A stretch of 64,000 bases of DNA, taken from Treponema succinifaciens DSM 2489. Its GTDB lineage: Bacteria; Spirochaetota; Spirochaetia; Treponematales; Treponemataceae. The stretch is from the NCBI RefSeq assembly GCF_000195275.1, contig NC_015385.1, positions 2,310,501-2,374,500 on the forward strand, written 5' to 3'. Under the pieces are notes generated by a model. The model saw only the letters and a list, made by a program, of their open reading frames with translations, was not told where the DNA came from and searched no databases. This document shows, one piece after another, positions 57,986 to 64,000 of this stretch. Every line of letters starts with the position of its first letter. The stretch's first letter is position 1. Position numbers and translations under genes: made by a program.

Positions 57986-58807
57986 TTATTTTTCATTTTT
58001 TTGATAAAGGCAAGCCCACGGTGTTTTTAAGAATTCAAATTTCGTGTCCATTCCAAAAAGGCTTTCAGAATGTCCGATAAAAAGATAGGAATGACGCGCC
58101 ATTGACTTCCAGAAATTATCAATTGTTATTTTCTGCGCCGCCTCGTCGAAGTAAATGAGAACGTTTCGGCAAAAAACAATGTCAAAATTTCTTGCGCCCA
58201 TGTCAAAACGCAAATTGTGGTAGTCAAAGCGGATTGTCTTCATAAGCTCAGGCTTAATCTGATAGCCGCCTTCAACCCTTGTAAAATACGAAGCAAGGTA
58301 ATTCTGCGGAATTCCTGAAATGCGGGAATCCGGATAAAAACCTTTTTGCGCTGTCATCAGTGATTTAAGGGAAATGTCGGAAGCAATGATTTCAAATGTA
58401 TAAGGAGCTGGAAGCTTGTCCTTTAGAAGCATCGCCAAAGTGTAAGGCTCTTCGCCGGTTGAACATCCCGCGCTCCAAATTCTGATTTTAAAGTCCCCGA
58501 TGGTTTGTTTTTTATCTTCAATAACATGAGGGATTACATAATTTATAAGAGCATCAAAATGCGGCTGGTTTCTGAAAAATCTTGTAAGATTCGTTGTGAT
58601 ACTGTCAAGGAAAACTTTGAATTCTTCCTTATCGCTGGTTATCAAACGGTAATACTCCTGAGGATCTGTCAGATTTTTTTCACGCAGACGTTCCTTTAAT
58701 CTGCTGTCAAGAATCGAACGATTTGTCTCTGAAAAAGTTATGCCGCTTGCATCGTAAATGAGTTTTCTAAATTCATTGAATTGTATATCTGAAAGCAAAT
58801 CTGCCAT
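57986..58807 (-). CDS. cheR: Chemotaxis receptor methyltransferase CheR
   Basis: 273 aa. The N-terminal helical CheR_N domain ('FRKLIYDASGITFSETN') is followed by the SAM domain with 'RIWSAGCSTGEEPYTLAM' and 'FDIVFCRNVLIYFDE'. It methylates glutamates on chemoreceptors, opposing CheB. It is upstream of cheB in the same direction, a standard pair in motile spirochaetes. Confidence 0.95.
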   Translation of the reverse strand: MADLLSDIQFNEFRKLIYDASGITFSETNRSILDSRLKERLREKNLTDPQEYYRLITSDKEEFKVFLDSITTNLTRFFRNQPHFDALINYVIPHVIEDKKQTIGDFKIRIWSAGCSTGEEPYTLAMLLKDKLPAPYTFEIIASDISLKSLMTAQKGFYPDSRISGIPQNYLASYFTRVEGGYQIKPELMKTIRFDYHNLRFDMGARNFDIVFCRNVLIYFDEAAQKITIDNFWKSMARHSYLFIGHSESLFGMDTKFEFLKTPWACLYQKNEK

Positions 58808-58932
58808 AATTCAAATTATATAATTTAATAAAATATTTGTAAACTGAATTACAGCAGCATAAATTTACAGAACATAAGCATATAAAAGCTGATTGGAAAA
58901 ATTTTTAAATCAAAACAAACTTTAAAACTTTC

Positions 58933-59934
58933 TTATTTCCACAAATTCGCAGGATTTATTGAGCGGCCGTTTTTGTAAACTGTAAAATGCAAATGCGGCC
59001 CCGTGCTCATTCCAGTGCTTCCAACTCTGCCGACCATTGTATTTGTGTCAACAAACTGACCTTTTCTTACAAGAATTTCATTCATGTGTCCGTAAAGAGT
59101 TTTATAACCTGAATGATGCGAAACAATCACATATTTTCCATATATTGCATTATCTCCGCAAACAGAAACTACTCCTGGAAGAGCCGCATAAATAGGAGTT
59201 CCCTTTGCGCATGCCATGTCGATTCCGCCGTGAAACGTTCTCTTTGAACTGTCAAAAGGACTTGTGCGCCAACCAAACATCGAAGAATAATAAAAGCGTC
59301 GTGTCTTAAGTGGCTTTGTAAACAAATCACCGTTGATTTCCTGCCGGGTAACCCAGTCAAGCTCCGCATAAGGCACAAAAAGCGATTTTCCAGCTGAAAG
59401 TTTTTCAGAAAGTCCAAGGTTGTTTACAGAAGAACATTTTTGAGCGTCAACATTGTATTTTTTGGAAATCGATTCAACAGTTTCGCCATCTTCCCTTACC
59501 GCGTAAAGAATTCCCGGCATTGAAGGAATTTTCAAATACTGGCCAATCTGAATCAAGCGCGAAGCATGAATGTTATTTACGCTGATTATTGTGTCCTGAG
59601 TAACACCGAATTCATCCGCAATAAAGCCAATCATGTCGCCTTTTTTCACGCGGTATGAAATATATGAAAGTCCGCTGTCGTTATATTCAGGCTGAACCGG
59701 AATGTCTTCGCCGGAAAAAATTTCAGTTGAAATATGAGATGAAGTATTTGAATCAAATCCGCCTTGACCGCTTGAATTTTTAAAATGAACAACACCGAAT
59801 GTAATTCCCGTTACAAAAGCCGCAATTCCTGCAATGGAACAAGCACAAGTCAATGTTAATTTTAAGTATAATTTCATTTTTAGAGTTTTACTATAGCACA
59901 CATCATCTGAAAACTCAATTTTATTTTTTTTCAT
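58933..59934 (-). CDS. M23 peptidase with LysM domains
   Basis: 333 aa. One N-terminal membrane anchor (about 22-45) is followed by two LysM repeats ('YRVKKGDMIGFIADEFGV' and 'YAVREDGETVESISKKYNV') and a C-terminal M23 domain with zinc ligands in 'FHGGIDMAC' and 'HLHFTVYKNG'. It should act in the periplasm on peptidoglycan cross-links, as an endopeptidase or as an amidase activator. It starts 8 bases after the rlmE stop with GAGG upstream. Confidence 0.92.
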   Translation of the reverse strand: MKKNKIEFSDDVCYSKTLKMKLYLKLTLTCACSIAGIAAFVTGITFGVVHFKNSSGQGGFDSNTSSHISTEIFSGEDIPVQPEYNDSGLSYISYRVKKGDMIGFIADEFGVTQDTIISVNNIHASRLIQIGQYLKIPSMPGILYAVREDGETVESISKKYNVDAQKCSSVNNLGLSEKLSAGKSLFVPYAELDWVTRQEINGDLFTKPLKTRRFYYSSMFGWRTSPFDSSKRTFHGGIDMACAKGTPIYAALPGVVSVCGDNAIYGKYVIVSHHSGYKTLYGHMNEILVRKGQFVDTNTMVGRVGSTGMSTGPHLHFTVYKNGRSINPANLWK

Positions 59935-59942
59935 AGCAACCT

Positions 59943-60548
59943 CTAAATTTTTTTGTTCAAACCGATTAAATAAGTTTCAAAAGATTCTGTGCGGCAGGCT
60001 TCCGGCTTGAATCCTTTTGCCTGAGTAAAAATTTCGCGCATTTTCATAAGAAGCTTTTGCTGATCTCCGTTTTGAAAAATTTTCACGCAGAAATTTCCGC
60101 CAGTCTTAAGCATTGCACCCGCATACCAAATCGCCATTTCAACAAGCGCCTTTGAACGCAAAGTGTCTATCGTGCGGTTTCCAGTCGTCAAAGGAGCGGC
60201 ATCGCAAACAACCAAGTCGTAAGGCCCCTGCTCCTTTATAAGATTCCGAATTTCCTCGCTAAGCAAATCGCCCTGAAAAAAAACAAGATTTTCAGCCTTG
60301 ACATCTTTTGAAAGAGGATTCAAATCTACGGAAACAACTTTTCCAGACTGCTTTATATTTCTTAAAAGCCAGACCGTCCAGCTTCCAGGAGCAGCCCCCA
60401 AATCAAGAATAATGGAACTTTTTTTTAGCATTCCAAATTTTTCATCTATTTCCTGAAGTTTATAAACGCTTCTTGCAGGGTAACCTTCCTTGAAAGCTTT
60501 TTGAGACCAGTAATCGGGCTTTTTGTAAAGATTCTGTTTTGATGGCAT
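59943..60548 (-). CDS. rlmE: 23S rRNA 2'-O-methyltransferase RlmE (FtsJ)
   Basis: 201 aa from the ATG at 60548 (the frame to 60605 adds an unlikely N-terminus). 'WSQKAFKEGYPARSVYKLQEIDEKFG' is the K-containing start of the catalytic K-D-K-E tetrad, followed by 'ILDLGAAPGSWT', 'DLVVCDAAP' and 'FCVKIFQ'. RlmE methylates U2552 of 23S rRNA during large-subunit assembly. It lies upstream of the M23 peptidase gene. Confidence 0.92.
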   Translation of the reverse strand: MPSKQNLYKKPDYWSQKAFKEGYPARSVYKLQEIDEKFGMLKKSSIILDLGAAPGSWTVWLLRNIKQSGKVVSVDLNPLSKDVKAENLVFFQGDLLSEEIRNLIKEQGPYDLVVCDAAPLTTGNRTIDTLRSKALVEMAIWYAGAMLKTGGNFCVKIFQNGDQQKLLMKMREIFTQAKGFKPEACRTESFETYLIGLNKKI

Positions 60549-60740
60549 ACGTTGATTTTCGGAAAAAAAACGAGATTTATTAGCATTGTTGAAGAAATAA
60601 CACATATAAAATTGCGACTATTTATTACAAATTTCTGTCTTTTTCATAAAATTTTTATACAAATTTCTTTAATTTTCATTGTAACTCTTTTTTTTTTCAC
60701 TTAAACTTACTGAAAATCAAACAAAATCAAGCGGGTCTAT

Positions 60741-62678
60741 ATGAATTACAAATTCGGAGATACACTTCCAAAATTAGTCAGAAAAAGCGCAATCCAGTGG
60801 CCTGAAATTTCAGCGCAACTTTCAAGAACAAAGTCGGGCGAATACAAGGAAACAAATTATCACGATTTATTTGAAAATGCCATGGACTTTGCCGGCGCGC
60901 TTTTGGACATCGGCGTAAAACGAGGAGATAGAGTCGGACTCATTGCTGACAACCGCGAAGAATGGGAGCAGGCAGACGTCGGACTTCTTTCAATCGGAGC
61001 AATAGACACACCGCGCGGTCTTGATGCAACAGAAACTGACCTTGCTTACATTCTTTCTTTTTCAGAAGTTGAAATCACAATTGTTGAAAACGAAACGCAA
61101 GTAAAAAAACTTTTGAATATAAAAAAATCAATTCCAACGCTCAAGACAATAATTTCATTTGAGGAAGTTTCAGAAGACGCAAAATCAGACTGCGAAAAGC
61201 AAAAAGTTACTTGCCTTTGGTTCAGGGATTTGCAGAAATCAGGACATGAATGGCGCAAGCAGCATCCAGACGCAGTTGAACAGGAACTTGAAAAAGGAAA
61301 ACCGGACGACCTTGCAACAATAATTTTTACAAGCGGAACTACAGGAACTCCAAAAGGCGTAATGCTAAGCCACGGAAATATTTTATGCCAGCTTGACGAA
61401 GTTACAGAGCGAATATTTTTAAATCCTGGCGAGCGCGCCTTGCTAGTTCTTCCTGTATGGCACGCATTTCAAAGGGCAGTTGAATATGTAATCATTGCTC
61501 AAGGAGGAACTCTTTGCTACAGCAAGCCGATTGGAAGTGTTCTTCTTCAGGATTTGCAGAAACTTGATCCTTATCTTTTGCCGGCTGTTCCGCGTGTCTG
61601 GTCAGCAGTTTACGAAGGAATCTGGCGCAAAATGAGAAAAACCGGCGGAATCGCATTTGCGCTTTTCAGATTTTTCGTTGCAGAAGCATTATTATGGAGC
61701 AAAATCGACAGAAAATTAAGAAGAAAAAACACACGCTTCAGTCCAGACTATCTTGGCTTTTGGTGGCCGGTTCTTGTATGGCCGTGGCTTCTTCTTTATC
61801 CAATCAAACTTCTTGGAAACTTGCTTGTCTTTAGAAAAATCAGAGCAATGGTTGGAAAAAATTTTCGCTCTGGAATTGCCGGCGGCGGAGCATTTCCTAA
61901 AAATGTTGACGAGTTCTTCTGGGCAATCGGCGTAAACATTCAGGAAGGCTACGGACTTACAGAAACTTCTCCTATTATAAGCGTCCGTCCGATTGCAGAT
62001 CCGATTTTCGGAAATGTCGGAACTCCTTTGCGCGGAATGGAAGTAAGAGTTGTTGATGATGACGGAATCATTCTCGGCAGATGCAAAAAGGGAACTCTCC
62101 AGATAAAGGGTGATTGTGTTATGCAAGGTTACTACAAACGCCCGGATTTAACCGACAAAGTTATGACCGTGGACGGCTGGTTTGACACTGGCGACATTGC
62201 AATTCTTTCTGTGAACAATGAAATTCAGCTTAGAGGCCGAAAAAAAGACACAATAGTTCTTCAAGGCGGAGAAAACATTGAGCCGCTTCCAATTGAAGCA
62301 AAAATAAACGAATCCAGATTCATTTCAACTTCTGTTGTATTCGGAACAAACGAAAAAGGAATCGACCAGAAATATCTTGTGGCGCTTATTTTGCCAGACC
62401 AAGATGCAATTGAAACTTATGCGACAGAAAACGGAATCAATTTTAACTCTTATGATGAACTTGCAGAAACTGAAGCGATTCAAAAACTTCTTGAAGGCGA
62501 AGTATTCGAATCAATCAGCGCAAAAAATGGATTCAAGTCTTTTGAGCGAATAAACAAAATCGCGGTAATAACAAAGCCTTTTGAAGTCGGAGTAGAACTA
62601 AGCGCAAAGCAAGAAATGATGCGCTACAGAGTTGCAGATATTTACAAAGAAAAACTCGCAAAACTTTACAAAGACTAA
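60741..62678 (+). CDS. Long-chain acyl-CoA synthetase (AMP-forming)
   Basis: 645-aa ANL-superfamily ligase. The P-loop-like 'TIIFTSGTTGTPKGVMLSHGN' region (residues about 194-214), 'GYGLTETSPI' and 'GWFDTGDIAIL' with 'LRGRKKDTIVLQGGENI' are the core motifs. A hydrophobic segment 'GFWWPVLVWPWLLLYPIKLLG' (about 339-359) suggests membrane association. It activates fatty acids to acyl-CoA for lipid synthesis, typical of treponemes that take up host fatty acids. The stop overlaps the convergent Rsm22-like gene by 4 bases. Confidence 0.92.
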   Translation: MNYKFGDTLPKLVRKSAIQWPEISAQLSRTKSGEYKETNYHDLFENAMDFAGALLDIGVKRGDRVGLIADNREEWEQADVGLLSIGAIDTPRGLDATETDLAYILSFSEVEITIVENETQVKKLLNIKKSIPTLKTIISFEEVSEDAKSDCEKQKVTCLWFRDLQKSGHEWRKQHPDAVEQELEKGKPDDLATIIFTSGTTGTPKGVMLSHGNILCQLDEVTERIFLNPGERALLVLPVWHAFQRAVEYVIIAQGGTLCYSKPIGSVLLQDLQKLDPYLLPAVPRVWSAVYEGIWRKMRKTGGIAFALFRFFVAEALLWSKIDRKLRRKNTRFSPDYLGFWWPVLVWPWLLLYPIKLLGNLLVFRKIRAMVGKNFRSGIAGGGAFPKNVDEFFWAIGVNIQEGYGLTETSPIISVRPIADPIFGNVGTPLRGMEVRVVDDDGIILGRCKKGTLQIKGDCVMQGYYKRPDLTDKVMTVDGWFDTGDIAILSVNNEIQLRGRKKDTIVLQGGENIEPLPIEAKINESRFISTSVVFGTNEKGIDQKYLVALILPDQDAIETYATENGINFNSYDELAETEAIQKLLEGEVFESISAKNGFKSFERINKIAVITKPFEVGVELSAKQEMMRYRVADIYKEKLAKLYKD

Positions 62679-64000
62679 AGCTCCAAAATACAAGCTCCTG
62701 ATTTTGAATCAATCGGGAGTTTTTTTTGTGGATTCAGCACTCTGATTTTTTGTCCGCTAAAAAACTGCTGCGTAGTCACAACAAGCAAAAGTCCTTTTTC
62801 TGAGCAAGCGTAATATCCGCTTCTTCCGCCCGGAAGTTTTATAAGCTCGCTTGTTATCCGCATTGAAATAAATTCTGGTCTTTCATCGGAAAAACAGTTG
62901 CATCCGTCAATTTGTCCAGCTTTTGATTTTTGGAACGCAACAAAAGAAAGTACAGCCCTTTCCTTTGGAAGCTCGGATTTTTCAGAAAGTTTTTTCAATT
63001 CAGTCGGAGCGTTGTCTGTTTTAAAAGCATAGTTGCACCATTTACCGCCTTTTTTTCCATCCATAGGACACTGGCAAAAATGCGTGCAAGGGGAAACTGG
63101 AAAAAATCCGCGCCGCATAAAACTGTCGCGCATCAAACTTACAAGCCGCGCCGAACGAGGATCGCCTGGCTCTACAATAATATAACGCGCATTTTCATTT
63201 TCAAATTTTAAATATGAAAGAATTTGTTCCGTATATTTTTTTGCAAGAAAGTCCGGCGGATTTTTAAAATCATCACAAAGCTCATTGAAAAGATTTGCGC
63301 TTGTAACAAAATCAGCTTTTTCTTTTAAAGCTGAACCAAGCTCGCCTTTCACACGGACAATTTTCCACGGTTCGCATTTTAAACGTGCTGCAACTGAAAG
63401 AAAAATATTTTCACCAAAAGCCAAAGCCTGTTGCGAAATGTCAAGACAGTAAAAAGTGATACATTTTTTTCTAAGTTCAGGACGAGACAAAAAAAGCGCA
63501 AGCGGAACAGTGAGAGGTCCAGAGCCAAGATCAAGAAAAACAGAAGAATCTTTTACATCGAAAAAATTTTTATCAATATTTGAAAAAAGCCGCACAAGCC
63601 GCACAAGATTCCACCAAGTATAATAATGAACATACGCGCTTAAAAGAACAGTCTGGTTCATGTAGCCAAGCCGACGCTCTCCACGCTCATCCGTAAGAAA
63701 ATGGCTAAGGCTGCGGATTTGCCTTGGCAGCAAAAGTTTTTGCTTGGAATTAAGCGGATGTGTTGACTCAATAACTTTGTCAAAGTCTTCAATTATTTTT
63801 TTTGCATCTTCTGGAATATTTTCAGCGGAAAATAAATCTTCTAACGGCTTTACAAATTTCGATTTTTGAATCGAATATATTCTTTTTGAGCTTAGCTGTT
63901 TTTTTTCAGGAGCGTTGTTTTTCTTTAAATTCTGCTTTTCAAGAAATTCTTTTTTTCTCTGTTCAGATTTTATTTTATCCTTAAGTTTTATCCCCTGCCG
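62675..64000 (-). CDS. Rsm22-like small-ribosomal-subunit methyltransferase, partial
   Basis: The frame is open through the right edge, so the N-terminus is missing; 441 codons are visible. The first part is basic and low in complexity (K/E-rich). From about 63735 leftward it shows a SAM-binding fold ('VFLDLGSGPLTVPLALFL'), 'YIIVEPGDPRSARL' and the Rsm22 zinc motif-like 'SPCTHFCQCPM ... KWCNYAF' (split here). Rsm22 proteins act on the small ribosomal subunit of mitochondria and many bacteria. The TTG at 63733 is not the start, since coding character continues upstream. Confidence 0.8.
   Translation of the reverse strand, partial: RQGIKLKDKIKSEQRKKEFLEKQNLKKNNAPEKKQLSSKRIYSIQKSKFVKPLEDLFSAENIPEDAKKIIEDFDKVIESTHPLNSKQKLLLPRQIRSLSHFLTDERGERRLGYMNQTVLLSAYVHYYTWWNLVRLVRLFSNIDKNFFDVKDSSVFLDLGSGPLTVPLALFLSRPELRKKCITFYCLDISQQALAFGENIFLSVAARLKCEPWKIVRVKGELGSALKEKADFVTSANLFNELCDDFKNPPDFLAKKYTEQILSYLKFENENARYIIVEPGDPRSARLVSLMRDSFMRRGFFPVSPCTHFCQCPMDGKKGGKWCNYAFKTDNAPTELKKLSEKSELPKERAVLSFVAFQKSKAGQIDGCNCFSDERPEFISMRITSELIKLPGGRSGYYACSEKGLLLVVTTQQFFSGQKIRVLNPQKKLPIDSKSGACILEL
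62695..62727 (+). terminator. Terminator of the acyl-CoA synthetase gene
   Basis: Stem CTCCTGATT / AATCGGGAG, then eight T's. It lies inside the 3' coding end of the convergent Rsm22-like gene. Confidence 0.8.

Overview
The window is chromosomal DNA of a host-associated spirochaete, almost certainly Treponema succinifaciens. The 373-residue effector at 28395-29516 has the length and catalytic residues (D294, E308, K310) of the published Card1 nuclease of that species. Other treponemal signs are a class I (archaeal-type) lysyl-tRNA synthetase, FadD-like ligase, CheB/CheR, LemA/TPM lipoprotein-type genes, an outer-membrane barrel protein and poly-G tracts. No database search was possible, so the species call rests on recognition.

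Layout. 1-4.2 kb: end of a leucine-rich-repeat protein, an orphan adenine methyltransferase, a MATE exporter and ilvE. 4.3-7.1 kb: an accessory pair (EVE-like domain fused to a PD-(D/E)XK nuclease; a PBECR4-like protein), with the second gene flanked by two copies of the tRNA-Pro promoter region. 7.1-18.7 kb: housekeeping genes (tRNA-Pro, pta, class I lysS, a phosphohexomutase, a HAD phosphatase, ettA) mixed with a AAA ATPase and a lipoprotein whose promoter carries nine G's. 18.8-37.6 kb: a large type III-A CRISPR island. 37.8-47.4 kb: GH35 beta-galactosidase, a lipoprotein with an in-frame G8 tract, a terminator-like repeat array, malEFG-like sugar uptake genes and a LacI regulator. 47.6-64 kb: eda, gdhA, cstA, an outer-membrane protein, PFK, lemA/TPM, cheB/cheR, an M23 peptidase, rlmE, an acyl-CoA synthetase and an Rsm22-like methyltransferase that runs off the end.

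The CRISPR island is transcribed on the minus strand: cas6, cas10, csm2-csm5, a Schlafen/AlbA-type ATP-binding protein, card1, csx20, a three-gene DUF3791/DUF3990 module, cas1 and two different cas2 genes, then the leader and an array of 26 repeats. Cas10 keeps GGDD (cyclic oligoadenylate synthesis) and the HD motif; Card1 is the cA4-activated effector and Csx20 a predicted ring nuclease. The array ends in an ISAs1-family element inserted inside the oldest spacer. Beyond one more repeat lies an accessory locus coding a stand-alone TM1812-type CARF protein, a sigma-factor-like protein and a membrane-anchored transglutaminase-like protein, bounded on the far side by a decayed CRISPR repeat.

The best candidates for something undescribed are (i) the CARF/sigma-like/membrane-protease-like locus, which could be a cyclic-oligoadenylate-controlled transcription switch; (ii) the DUF3990 module inside the cas operon, flanked by an exact 48-bp duplication of the start of cas1; and (iii) the Schlafen-type protein inside the csm operon. 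All three are inferences from context and need the checks listed.
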